Shown one piece after another: positions 42,897-53,500 of a DNA stretch of 64,000 nucleotides. Below the pieces are notes generated by a model. That model was given only the letters and a program-made list of their open reading frames with translations. It did not search any database and was not told the origin of the DNA. The position numbers and the translations under genes were made by a program. Each line of letters opens with the position of its first letter. The first letter of the stretch is position 1. Origin of the DNA: Sphingobacteriaceae bacterium (GTDB lineage Bacteria; Bacteroidota; Bacteroidia; Sphingobacteriales; Sphingobacteriaceae); NCBI GenBank assembly GCA_017745075.1, contig JAGIAD010000029.1, positions 682,001 to 746,000 of the forward strand, given 5' to 3'.

Positions 42897-44153
42897 ATGT
42901 CTGACCGCATTCGTGAAAAATTAAATATTCTTGCTGACGCCGCTAAATATGATGTTTCTTGTTCATCAAGCGGCGGCACAAGAAAAAACGACAATAAAGG
43001 TCTTGGGAACAGCCATGTTTCCGGCATCTGCCATACCTATACTGAAGATGGCAGGTGTGTATCCCTGTTAAAGATCCTGCTGACCAATCACTGCATTTAC
43101 GATTGTTTATTCTGTGTTTCCAGAAAAAGTAACGACATTAAACGTGCAGCTTTTACTGTTGATGAAGTGGTAGACCTAACCATGAATTTTTACCGGCGAA
43201 ATTATATTGAAGGCCTGTTTTTAAGTTCGGGGATTTTTAAAAATGCCGATTTTACCATGGAACGCCTGCTGCTGGTGGTAAAAAAATTAAGGTTAGAACA
43301 AAATTATAATGGTTATATCCACCTTAAAACCATTCCGGGGGCCAGCGATGAACTGATTAGAGAGGCCGGGCTCTATGCCGACAGGATGAGTATTAATTTA
43401 GAAATGCCCACAGAAGCAGGTTTAAAACTCCTGGCTCCTGAAAAAAACCATGCTGATGTAATTAAACCCCTCGATTTTGTTCAAAAACAGATTACTCAGT
43501 TTTCGGCCGATAAAAAACTGATTAAACACACCCCTAAATTTGTGCCGGCAGGGCAAAGTACCCAGATGGTTATTGGCGCAACGCCCGAGAGCGATAAAGA
43601 CATTATGTATACCGCCAATGCTTTTTACCAAAACTTTTCATTAAAAAGAGTTTATTATTCGGGCTATGTGCCCATTAGTAACGATAGCCGAATGCCTGTT
43701 TTAGGTACACAACCACCCTTGCTAAGAGAAAACCGTTTGTACCAGACAGATTGGCTGATGCGCTTTTATGGCTTTAAGGTACAGGAAATTTTGAACGATG
43801 CCAATCCCAATCTCGATGTAGATATCGACCCCAAACTAAGCTGGGCCATCCGCAACATGCAGCATTTCCCGGTTGATATTAACCAGGCAGATTATAAAAT
43901 GATTTTGCGCATTCCAGGCATTGGGGTAATGTCGGCACAGAAGATTGTACAGGCCCGAAAATTTGGCAAACTGCGCATTGACCAGCTGAAGAAAATAGGC
44001 ATCGCCTACAATAAAGCCAAACACTTTATTGTTTGCGCCGATAGTCCGTACCAGTTGAGAGATTACCAGGGCACCCAGATAAAAGCCTTTATCCTGGCCG
44101 AAAGCAAGAGCAAATATTTAAAAACAGATAATAATCAGATGATTTTGTTTTAA
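42897..44153 (+). CDS. Putative DNA modification/repair radical SAM protein (DUF4130-linked type)
   Basis: The protein (418 aa) has a radical SAM iron-sulfur motif CIYDCLFC with Cys66, Cys70 and Cys73, a radical SAM barrel (about 55-280), and a C-terminal helix-hairpin-helix (about 335-375, with LRIPGIGVMSAQKIVQARKFG) that suggests DNA binding. The N-terminal segment SSSGGTRKNDNKGLGNSH is typical of the family annotated as a radical SAM protein linked to uracil-DNA-glycosylase-like genes (TIGR03916). The partner DUF4130 gene follows after a repeat. The pair is thought to act in DNA modification or repair; the chemistry is unknown. A strong Bacteroidota promoter lies upstream. Confidence 0.9.
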   Translation: MSDRIREKLNILADAAKYDVSCSSSGGTRKNDNKGLGNSHVSGICHTYTEDGRCVSLLKILLTNHCIYDCLFCVSRKSNDIKRAAFTVDEVVDLTMNFYRRNYIEGLFLSSGIFKNADFTMERLLLVVKKLRLEQNYNGYIHLKTIPGASDELIREAGLYADRMSINLEMPTEAGLKLLAPEKNHADVIKPLDFVQKQITQFSADKKLIKHTPKFVPAGQSTQMVIGATPESDKDIMYTANAFYQNFSLKRVYYSGYVPISNDSRMPVLGTQPPLLRENRLYQTDWLMRFYGFKVQEILNDANPNLDVDIDPKLSWAIRNMQHFPVDINQADYKMILRIPGIGVMSAQKIVQARKFGKLRIDQLKKIGIAYNKAKHFIVCADSPYQLRDYQGTQIKAFILAESKSKYLKTDNNQMILF

Positions 44154-44164
44154 ACACCCAAAAC

Positions 44165-44244
44165 CGTCATTTCGAGCGAAGTGCAACGAAGTCGAGAAAT
44201 CTGTCTACAGATCTCTCCATTACGCTGCGCTCCAGTCGAGATGA
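44165..44244. repeat. GTCAT-class palindromic repeat inside the radical SAM operon
   Basis: Runs from GTCATTTCGAGCG to CTCCAGTCGAGATGAC, 80 bp, ends complementary; GAGAAATCTGT and ACAGATCTCTC also oppose each other near the centre. It sits between the radical SAM stop and the start of its partner (18 bp away) and could form a hairpin in a shared mRNA. Confidence 0.75.
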
Positions 44245-44262
44245 CGACCTAACAACAATATA

Positions 44263-45027
44263 ATGATCTATATCTTCGATGGTTCTCTTCCCGGTCTTTT
44301 AACAGCAGTTTTTGAATGGTTTGAACGTAAACCCGGCAAAGTAGTGCTCAAATCAACTGGGATGTTTCAGCCAGAAGCCTTTGCAGAAAGTTTTACAGTT
44401 AACACCGATACGGCAAAAGCCGACCGTGTTTGGACAGGACTTCAAAAGAAGTTGTCGAAAATATGGTTACGTAAATTTTACTGCAGTTATTTATCAGAAA
44501 TTCCGGAAGCCTACAACCACCTCTTTCATTTTTTGGTTTACATTTTTAAACACGCAACCGGAGCAGAAGGCAATTATGGCAACGAGCACGTAATTGCTCT
44601 TTCTAAATATGCCAAAAGTGTGGAACGCGAAAAACACCGGATGGAAGCCTTTATCCGTTTCCAAAAAACAGGCGATGGTTTGTTTTATGCCGGTATAGAT
44701 CCTGATTTTAACGTATTGCCTTTGATATCAAACCATTTTAAAAACCGTTACGCCGATCAGCAATGGGTAATTTATGATTTAAAGCGCAAATATGGCTTAC
44801 ACTACAATTTAGATACGGTATCAGAAATAACCATAAGTTTTGCTGAAGGTATTAACAAACAGAAACCCGCTCCCGGACTTATGGATGAAAACGAAGCACT
44901 TTATGCTGCACTTTGGAAAGATTATTTTAAAAGCGCGAATATTATCGCCAGAAAAAACACCAAATTACATGTACAGCATGTCCCTAAAAGATACTGGAAG
45001 TATTTAACAGAAAAAATTGATGTATAA
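44263..45027 (+). CDS. DUF4130 / TIGR03915-family putative DNA repair protein
   Basis: The protein (254 aa) begins IYIFDGSLPGLLTAVFEWFE, the signature of the DUF4130 (TIGR03915) family. It continues with EREKHRMEAFIRFQ (about 122-135) and ends near RYWKYLTEKI. In other genomes this domain is found beside the radical SAM protein or fused to a uracil-DNA-glycosylase-type domain. Here the glycosylase part is absent, so the pair stands alone. It is probably cytoplasmic and acts on DNA with its partner; the reaction is unknown. It starts 109 bp after the radical SAM gene; a palindromic repeat occupies most of the gap. Confidence 0.88.
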   Translation: MIYIFDGSLPGLLTAVFEWFERKPGKVVLKSTGMFQPEAFAESFTVNTDTAKADRVWTGLQKKLSKIWLRKFYCSYLSEIPEAYNHLFHFLVYIFKHATGAEGNYGNEHVIALSKYAKSVEREKHRMEAFIRFQKTGDGLFYAGIDPDFNVLPLISNHFKNRYADQQWVIYDLKRKYGLHYNLDTVSEITISFAEGINKQKPAPGLMDENEALYAALWKDYFKSANIIARKNTKLHVQHVPKRYWKYLTEKIDV

Positions 45028-45238
45028 GCGGCCAAATTATTAATTGTCTTTTAAAACCCTGATTACGGTGTTCAAAAATCAAAACTTTACTGCCATGCTG
45101 ACACGCCCACAAGCAATTAGCTTGAAAAGATTGACAGTTTAGGATGAAAATTTGTCCCTACGGGTCTATTGGCATAAAAAGTGTTGACTGTAAGCTTAGT
45201 TAAAAAAAACAAATCAAAATAAAAAAATAATAAAAGTT

Positions 45239-45529
45239 ATGGCGTTAAACCTTAAACCAATTGCTGGCAGTTCGAACAGAGTAATCGTTGAACCAGCTGC
45301 AGCAGAAGAAAAAACTGCATCAGGTTTGTATATTCCTGATACTGCTAAAGAAAAACCATCTAAAGGAACTGTGGTTTCTGTTTCTGATGAAGATGCTGAA
45401 GGTAAAAAAGCCAGCGTAAAAGTTGGCGATGTTGTAATTTATGGTAAATACGGCGGCACAGAGTTCCCTTACGAAGGTAAAGATTACCTGATTATGCGCG
45501 AAACTGATATCTACGCTGTTGTTGGGTAA
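45239..45529 (+). CDS. groES: Co-chaperonin GroES
   Basis: GroES (96 aa) forms the heptameric lid of the GroEL folding chamber in the cytoplasm. The chain has the expected fold signals: RVIVEPAAAEEKTASGLYIPDTAKEKPSKGTVVSV, the mobile loop in the region 18-35, and the end GKDYLIMRETDIYAVVG. It is transcribed with groEL, which starts 101 bp later; the gap contains a 22-bp near-palindrome. No CIRCE element (GAGTGCTAAC-type) is seen in the 211-bp gap upstream, so HrcA control is not supported, and no clean Bacteroidota promoter was found there. Confidence 0.98.
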   Translation: MALNLKPIAGSSNRVIVEPAAAEEKTASGLYIPDTAKEKPSKGTVVSVSDEDAEGKKASVKVGDVVIYGKYGGTEFPYEGKDYLIMRETDIYAVVG

Positions 45530-45544
45530 AAATTGAAATGTTGC

Positions 45545-45566
45545 AACGTTACAACGTTGTAATGTT
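45545..45566. repeat. Near-perfect palindrome between groES and groEL
   Basis: AACGTT-ACAACGTTGT-AATGTT reads almost the same on both strands (20 of 22 positions). A GGAAG/CTTCC pair lies just downstream (45575-45602). It may be a processing or attenuation hairpin within the operon. Confidence 0.5.
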
Positions 45567-45630
45567 ATATAAACCGGAAGATTGAAATGTATCGGCCTTC
45601 CAACATTAAAACTTTAAAATATTTTTAAAA

Positions 45631-47268
45631 ATGTCAAAACAAGTAAAATATAACGTTGAAGCACGCGACGCCCTGAAAAGAGGTGTTGATATTTTAGCTA
45701 ATGCAGTAAAAGTAACTTTAGGTCCAAAAGGACGTAACGTAATTATCGATAAAAAATTCGGTTCACCAGCGATCACCAAAGATGGTGTTACCGTAGCTAA
45801 AGAAATCGAATTGAAAGATGCGGTTGAGAACATGGGTGCTCAAATGGTGAAAGAAGTAGCTTCTAAAACAGCTGATATTGCTGGTGATGGTACTACTACT
45901 GCTACCGTTTTAGCGCAGGCAATTATTACTACCGGTATTAAAAACGTTGCAGCTGGTGCAAACCCAATGGATTTAAAACGTGGTATTGACAAAGCTGTTT
46001 CTGCCGTTGTAGAGAACTTAAAAACACAATCGCAAACGGTTGGCGAAGACAACAACAAAATTAAACAGGTTGCCTCTATTTCGGCTAACAACGACGAGGT
46101 AATCGGCGCTTTAATTGCTGAGGCAATGAGCAAAGTTGGTAAAGATGGTGTAATTACTGTTGAAGAAGCAAAAGGTACTGAAACTGAAGTAAAAACAGTA
46201 GAAGGTATGCAGTTTGACAGAGGTTATTTATCTCCATACTTCGTTACCAATGCAGATAAAATGGAAGCTGAATTAGACAGTCCTTACATTTTAATCTACG
46301 ACAAGAAAATCAGCAACATGAAAGAATTGTTGCCTGTTTTAGAAAAAACTGTTCAAACTGGCAAACCATTGGTAATCATTTCTGAAGATTTAGATGGCGA
46401 AGCTTTAGCTACTTTGGTAGTAAATAAAATCCGCGGTTCACTGAAAGTTGTAGCTGTTAAAGCTCCAGGTTTCGGCGACAGAAGAAAAGCAATGTTAGAA
46501 GACATCGCAATTTTAACCGGCGGTACTGTTATCTCAGAAGAAAGAGGTTACAAATTAGAAAATGCTGATTTAACTTATTTAGGTTCTGCAGAAAAAGTGG
46601 TTGTTGATAAAGACAATACCACTGTTATTAACGGTGCAGGTAACACTGACGATATTAAAGCACGTGTTAACCAGATTAAAGCTCAGATCGAAACCACTAC
46701 TTCTGACTACGATAAAGAAAAATTACAAGAGCGTTTGGCTAAATTAGCTGGCGGTGTTGCAGTACTTTATGTTGGTGCAGCAAGTGAGGTTGAAATGAAA
46801 GAGAAAAAAGACCGTGTTGATGATGCCTTACATGCAACCCGTGCGGCTGTAGAAGAAGGTATTGTAGCTGGTGGTGGTGTAGCTTTCATTCGCGCTGTAG
46901 CTTCTATTGCTGATTTAAAAGGTGTTAACGAGGATGAAAACACAGGTATCCAGATCATCCGTCGCGCTATTGAAGAGCCATTACGTCAGATTTGCGAAAA
47001 CGCAGGTATTGAGGGTTCTATCGTAGTACAAAAAGTTAAAGAAGGTACTGCTGATTTCGGTTACAATGCACGTACTGGCGCTTACGAAAACTTAATTGGT
47101 GCCGGTGTTATCGACCCAACCAAAGTAAGCCGTGTAGCTTTAGAAAATGCCGCATCTATTGCAGCCATGTTATTAACTACGGAAGTTGTTTTAGCAGACG
47201 AACCTGAAGAAGGTGGTGCTCCTGCTATGCCACCAATGGGCGGCGGCGGTATGGGCGGTATGATGTAA
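45631..47268 (+). CDS. groEL: Chaperonin GroEL
   Basis: GroEL (545 aa) is the 60-kDa ATP-driven folding chamber. The N-terminal equatorial phrases VTLGPKGRNVIIDKKFG and DGTTTATVLAQ, the apical-domain region around 190-370, and the C-terminal Gly/Met-rich tail GGGGMGGMM are all present. Length is normal. It follows groES in one operon and ends at a hairpin terminator. Codon use is strongly biased towards a limited set, as expected for a highly expressed gene. Confidence 0.99.
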   Translation: MSKQVKYNVEARDALKRGVDILANAVKVTLGPKGRNVIIDKKFGSPAITKDGVTVAKEIELKDAVENMGAQMVKEVASKTADIAGDGTTTATVLAQAIITTGIKNVAAGANPMDLKRGIDKAVSAVVENLKTQSQTVGEDNNKIKQVASISANNDEVIGALIAEAMSKVGKDGVITVEEAKGTETEVKTVEGMQFDRGYLSPYFVTNADKMEAELDSPYILIYDKKISNMKELLPVLEKTVQTGKPLVIISEDLDGEALATLVVNKIRGSLKVVAVKAPGFGDRRKAMLEDIAILTGGTVISEERGYKLENADLTYLGSAEKVVVDKDNTTVINGAGNTDDIKARVNQIKAQIETTTSDYDKEKLQERLAKLAGGVAVLYVGAASEVEMKEKKDRVDDALHATRAAVEEGIVAGGGVAFIRAVASIADLKGVNEDENTGIQIIRRAIEEPLRQICENAGIEGSIVVQKVKEGTADFGYNARTGAYENLIGAGVIDPTKVSRVALENAASIAAMLLTTEVVLADEPEEGGAPAMPPMGGGGMGGMM

Positions 47269-47305
47269 TACCATTCCATAGCGAAACGATTTCGTGTAAA
47301 AATAT

Positions 47306-47338
47306 ACCCTCAGGGCAATCAGGCCTTGGGGGTTTTTT
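47306..47338 (+). terminator. Terminator after groEL
   Basis: ACCCTCAGG pairs with CCTTGGGGGT through ten pairs including two G-T pairs, followed by TTTTTT. It lies 38 bp after the groEL stop. The rest of the 296-bp gap to the next gene shows no other element. Confidence 0.75.
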
Positions 47339-47564
47339 ATGCCCTTTTACTATATAAAACCAAGTTTAGCATAACCTATAACCTGCTCATTTAGTTGATG
47401 TTGGTGTAAAAAATTTACGAATGTAAATTAAAAAACACGTTCTTTGTAACGAATATTTATTGACGCACCTTAAAGTCTGAATACTCAGCCTTGAGTACAG
47501 GCCAGGCAGTTACCCAACTATAACTCCCGGAACGCAATAAAATCATTCCTAGTGTTATAAATTT

Positions 47565-50500
47565 ATGAAGATTCGCTGCAAACGGAAATGGCATTTTTTT
47601 GTCTTGTTTTTCGGGGCATTTTTGTTCACGGCAAATGTTTTCGCGCAGGTAACTATCGGCACCGTAGATCCGGGACCATATACCCCGGGCAGTACCATTG
47701 CTGTTCCTTTTAAAACACCAACAAGCTGCATATCACAGGGCAATCAGTTTCAGCTTTATTTATCAGATCAAAACGGAAGTTTCGCAGCAGAAACACTTAT
47801 CGGCACCTATAGTGGCTTTTATAGCACTTACATAAATGGATTACTCCCTACGGGCCTTACACCAGGCACAGGTTATCGCGTTCAGGTAAAAACTACTGCT
47901 CCCGTAACAGTAAGTAACCCTTCTACTCCTTTTGAAATAAAGGTAGGAGCCGCCGTTGAAGCCAAGCTAACTTCAACCTTGTTAAATGCAGCAAACAACG
48001 AAACCTTTGGTACCTGCATCAGTAGAGCCGATAATTCTTTCAACCTCACAAACGAATCTACAGCAAACAGTGCCGTTACTGCGCGCATAACCGATGAAGT
48101 AAACGGAGGGAGTCCTACTTTAATCAACTTCCCTACGGCAATCCAAACTTTTACAGCCCAACAGACACATTATACCATTTATACCAAAGCAGAAATGCCT
48201 GATGGCGCTGTAGCAACAAAAGCTTATCTATTAATCAATAACAAAGCAATTACAGCCTTTGCTAATACCGGAAATACGGTATTATGTTTACCATCTGCCG
48301 AGTTTACTTTTAATGTTGACGTTACTTCAATTTCAGGTATCCAAAATAATTTCCCCGGAGATATTTATACCATCACCTGGGGTGACCAAGTTACAACAAC
48401 CCACACACTTTGTGAAATTATTGCCAAAGGCGGCAAGGTAACGCATCCTTACGCCAAATCATCATGCGGAAGTGTTTCCACTTCAAGTGCAGGTACAATC
48501 TACAACGCATTTGATGTCTCCATTAGGGTATCAAACGCTTTCTGTTCTACTATGGGTACACCCGTTTCCTCTTCGGCTAAGGTGGTGGTAAAACCGATAA
48601 ACTCATTTACCTTTAACACACCGGGGTGTACCAATGCCAATATCATTTTTGTTAATACCTCCCTTTTGGGTGAAAATCCGAATACCAACACACCAGCCTG
48701 TACTCCAAATAATGTAACTTATAACTGGTATGTAGATGGCGTAATTAAAGCGGCTGATAAGCCTAAATCATTTAATTTTGAATACAAGTTTCCAACTCAT
48801 GGGCAGTATACTATCCGATTGGTATCTAAAAATATTACAGGTGAGTGTGACGCCGATCCGGTCGAATTGCCGATCTGCATCCAGGATCCGCCAAAGCCAG
48901 ATTTCAGCTTACCATCACATACAATTTGTGCCGGAACAACATTAAAAGCAACTGATCTTTCTGCTCTGGATAATACCTGCAATGCAGCCAATAACTATTC
49001 ATGGTCAGTTAGTCCGGCGGTAGCTTTTGCAGGGGGAACCAATGCAGCAAGCAAAGAGCCCGAATTTAATTTTACCAATCCCGGTACCTATACTGTTCTT
49101 TTAACGATTACAACACCATCCTGCGGTCCGGTTGCCAGCCTTCCACAAACTGTTGTGGTAAACGAAAGTCCAAAAGCGACACTTTCGCCTAATATTACCT
49201 TGTGTAATCTCGCTACTTACGATTTTAACAATACCACCACCGGCCCAACCAAAACGCAGATCAGCGGAACTACACAGGAACTGGCCGATACCTATACCTG
49301 GACCGTTAGCCCTTCCGGAACCGGCACCTACAGCTTTACCGGCGGCACCACCGCAAACTCTAAATATCCATCGATAAAATTCGATAGTTACGATACCTAT
49401 ACCATAAAGGTTGTTCATAAAAATAATTGCGGCACGGCCGAAGCTACCCAAACTTTAACTTTCAGTACCGCACCGGTGGTTAATGCAGGGGCAGATCAGA
49501 GCATCTGTTTTAACGATCAGGGTTTTACCCTCAGCGGAACAGTAACCGGCACCATTACCTCGCAAAGCTGGATCGGAGGGCAAGGCACCTTTAGCCCTGG
49601 CCGAAATGATTTAAATGCCCTTTATACGCCAACATTGAGCGAAAAGAGGGCGGGTATAGTTACGCTAACATTAAGGGTTACGACGGCACTGGCTCCTCCC
49701 TGCAACCAGATCGATGATGATATTATCCTAAAAATTAAACCCGACATCAGCTTAACGAGCCCCTCAACCCGAACCATCTGCACAGGTAACAGTGTAGCTT
49801 ATACCCCAACCTCTGCAATTGCCGGTGTTACCTACACCTGGACAGCTACCGGAACGCCGTCTGCAAGCGGCTATTCGGCTAATGGAACAGGAGATATTAA
49901 TGATATACTCACCAATACCGACCTTAATGCCGATGCAAGTGTAACTTATACCATCACTCCCCATTCCGAAGGCTGCGATGGAACACCTTTTAATTTAGTG
50001 GTTACCGTTAAACCTAACCCTATTATCACTGCTACACCGGCCAGTTCAACCATCTGTAACAAAACATCGTCAGCCATTACCTTATCGGGCAATTTTGCCG
50101 GTGTAAATTATACCTATAGCAGCACAGTAACGGGGAGTATTACCGGCAACAGTAATAGAACGGTGGCATCGGCGGATAATCTGATCAGCGATGTTTTAAA
50201 TAATTCCGGCACCACCGCAGGCACTGTAACCTACACCATTACACCTGTATCTGCAAATGGCTGCCCGGGTACACCTGTTAGCATTACCATTACAGTTTTG
50301 CCTAGTGCAACACTGGCAAATGCAGGACCGGATGAAGCAATCTGCAATACAAGCACTTACACGCTAAAAGGAAATATTCCAATAGTTGGTACAGGCAAGT
50401 GGACCACTGTTACTGCACCAACAGCCGTAACTTTTACTGATGACACACAGGGCAATACAACAATTGCAGGTTTACAGGCTGGAAATGCTTATACCTTTAG

Positions 50501-53500
50501 ATGGACAATAAGCGACACTAACTGTTCTACATCCAGTGATGATGTTCAAATCACGGTTAACCCGCTCAGCGTTGGTGGCACTACAACAGGAGATGTAAGT
50601 GTATGTGCGGGTACAAATGGCGGAAACATCAATCTAACAGGTCATGTTGGAAATATTGTCCGTTGGGAAAGATCTATCGATAATGGACTAAACTGGGCTA
50701 CTATTACCTCAACTGCAAATCCATATGTGTTTTCTAACCTCACCATAACCACTCAATACCGGGCGGTGGTACAAAGCGGAAGCTGTGCCGAAGCACTCTC
50801 TACCGTAACCACCATAACCGTAAATCCTGGAACTGTCGTGGCCAATGCAGGCCCGGATCAAAATTTATGCAGCGGAAACAGCATTAACCTGAATGGAAAT
50901 AATCCGGCACCGAACAGTGGTACCTGGACTATCGTAACGGCTCAAACAGGCGTTGTAATTACCAATCCTACCCTATATAACACGACGGTTACAGGGCTTG
51001 TAGCCGGGCAAAGCTATACGTTCAGGTGGACCATTGCCGGCTTTGGTGGTTGTCCGCCTTCTACTGACGATGTAACCATTACCTATTATTCGCCGGTTAC
51101 CAATACCATTAGTGCACCTGCTGCGTCCATTTGTGCAGGACAAAACATTACTATTACAGGTGATGTGCCCACCGGCGGAACAGGTACCTATGCCTACCAA
51201 TGGCAAAGCAGTATCGATGGCAGTACCTGGGCCAATATTCCCTCCGCCATTAATCAAAATTTAACCACAACAGCAACCGTTTCCAGCTATTTCAGGCGGT
51301 TGGTAAACAGCACCATTTGTACTTCAATCAGTAATTCGGTACAGATTAATGTTTTACCAGGTTTAGCCAACAATATGATTAGTAGCGATCAGCATATTTG
51401 TGTAGGCGCGCCAGCAGCAGCGCTTACAGGTTCTACACCTACAGGAGGCAGCGGCACCTACAGCTATCAATGGCAATCGAGCTTAAATGGAACCGCCTGG
51501 AGCGATGTATTAGGCGCAAACGGTATAAACTTTACACCTCCAACGCCTACTGTAAGCATTTATTACCGTCGATCGGTAGCTAGTGGAGCTTGCAGTAACA
51601 ATTTAAGTAACGAGATAAAAATAACGGTAAACCCACATGCCAAAGCAGAAATAACCTACACGACCAACACAGGCTGTGCGCCTTTTAAACTCGATGCAAC
51701 CAATGTTGCAGCTACATTATATCCCGATCGTAATGCAATTTACACCTGGTTTGCCAATAACGTACAAATCGGAACAGGGTCAACATTTCCGGGGTATACC
51801 ATCATGAATGGCAACGAAAGCGTAACCATAAAACTAGTGGTTACCAGTAGCCTGGGTTGTAATCCAGATGAAAAAACCGAAGTATTTAGCACTTTACCTG
51901 TTGTTACGCCATCGTTTACGCTAAGCACCAGCGAAGGCTGCGGACCACTTAGCGTTACCATTACCAATACCACCAATCCGCTTAACGGCGCAACATACGC
52001 CTGGGATTTTGATAACGGCCAAACTTCTACCCTCGCCCAGCCTGCAGCCATAACTTTCCAGGCTGATCCAAGCGGGAAAGACAAAACTTATCACATTACG
52101 CTAACCACAACCGTGCCTTGTGGTTCGCCTATTGTAACCAATGCCACAGTAATTGTACATGCCAAACCGGTTGCTATATTTTCACCTGATAAAACAACAG
52201 GATGTGCTGATCTCCTTGTGAACTTTATAAATACCAGTCCGGAAAGTGCAGGAACAACTTATACCTACGATTTTGGCGATGGCACTTCTTTAGGCCCTCT
52301 TACTGATAGGAACACAATAAGCCATACCTTTAAAACACTTGTGGTAAAAGACTTTATCGTAAATATGACAGCTAAGAATAGCTGTGGCGAGGCAAACGCC
52401 ATCCCGGTTGTGATCAGGGTTTCGCCAAATGATATTATACCGGCCCTGGTGGTAAATGGTAACGAGAAAAAAGGCTGCGCCCCCTGGAAGGTAAACTTTT
52501 TAAACAATACCAGCGGAGCTAGTCGCTTTGTTTATACCATTACTAACGAAGATTCAGGAGAGGCGCCCATTCTAATCCCAACAACCAGTACAGGCATTTT
52601 TCCTTACACTTTCAATAAACCGGGACGATATACCATCAGGTTGGATGCTGAAAATGATTGTTCCAAAAATTTCGCTACTGAAACCGTAACCGTACTTGCT
52701 CAGCCTACGGCAAGTTTCAGCGCCGATAAAACTGTTGGTTGTACCAACCTCGTGGTTAAATTTAAAAATACAAGTGTTGGGGCTATTGGTTATGCCTGGG
52801 ATTTTGGCGATGGTTCCCCGGTTTCAAATGAATTTGAGCCCCAGCATACCTACACCGGTTCGGGGGTAAACTATACTGCTACCCTAACCACTACAAACGG
52901 GCTTGGCTGTACGAACTCTTTAGTCTTGCCCGATTTTATCCAGATTGTTGCTCCACCAGTTGCCGCATTTACGGTTAGTCCTGGGAATGAATTATCTATT
53001 CCAAATTATACTTTTGGCTTTAAAGATGTGAGCACAGGCTCGGTTAGCTGGGAATGGTCTTTTGGCGATGGTGCTAAATCGACTTTACAAAACCCTAACC
53101 ATACTTACGCCAATGATGGCACTTACAATGTAACGCTAAAGGTGCTGAACAAAGAAGGTTGCTCGTCCAGTACTTTTCAATCGGTTCGGATTATCGGTGT
53201 ACCCGGCTATCTGAACATTCCCAATTCCTTTATGCCTGCAAGCGCGAAAAATGAGATTAAAATCTTTAAAGCAAAAGGCCGGGGTATAAAAGAATGGAAC
53301 ATGTCTGTTTTTAACAAATGGGGAGAGTTACTCTGGGAAACAACCAAATTGGATGATGGTGCCCCATTAGAGGGCTGGGACGGCACTTATAAAGGGCAGG
53401 ATCAGCCACAGGGCGTTTATTACTGGAAAGTAGATATCAAATTTATTAATGGCAGCGATTGGAAAGGGATGACTTACGATTCATCTCCTCCGAAAAAAAC

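Noticed and set aside
45028..45238. CIRCE or other heat-shock operator before groES
   Set aside because: No GAGTGCTAAC-type inverted repeat was found; only an isolated TTGACA and TTTG words at wrong spacing.
50300..51640. CRISPR-like spaced repeats
   Set aside because: The repeats are coding Ig-like modules of the giant surface protein with a period of about 85 codons and imperfect identity, not short direct repeats with unique spacers.
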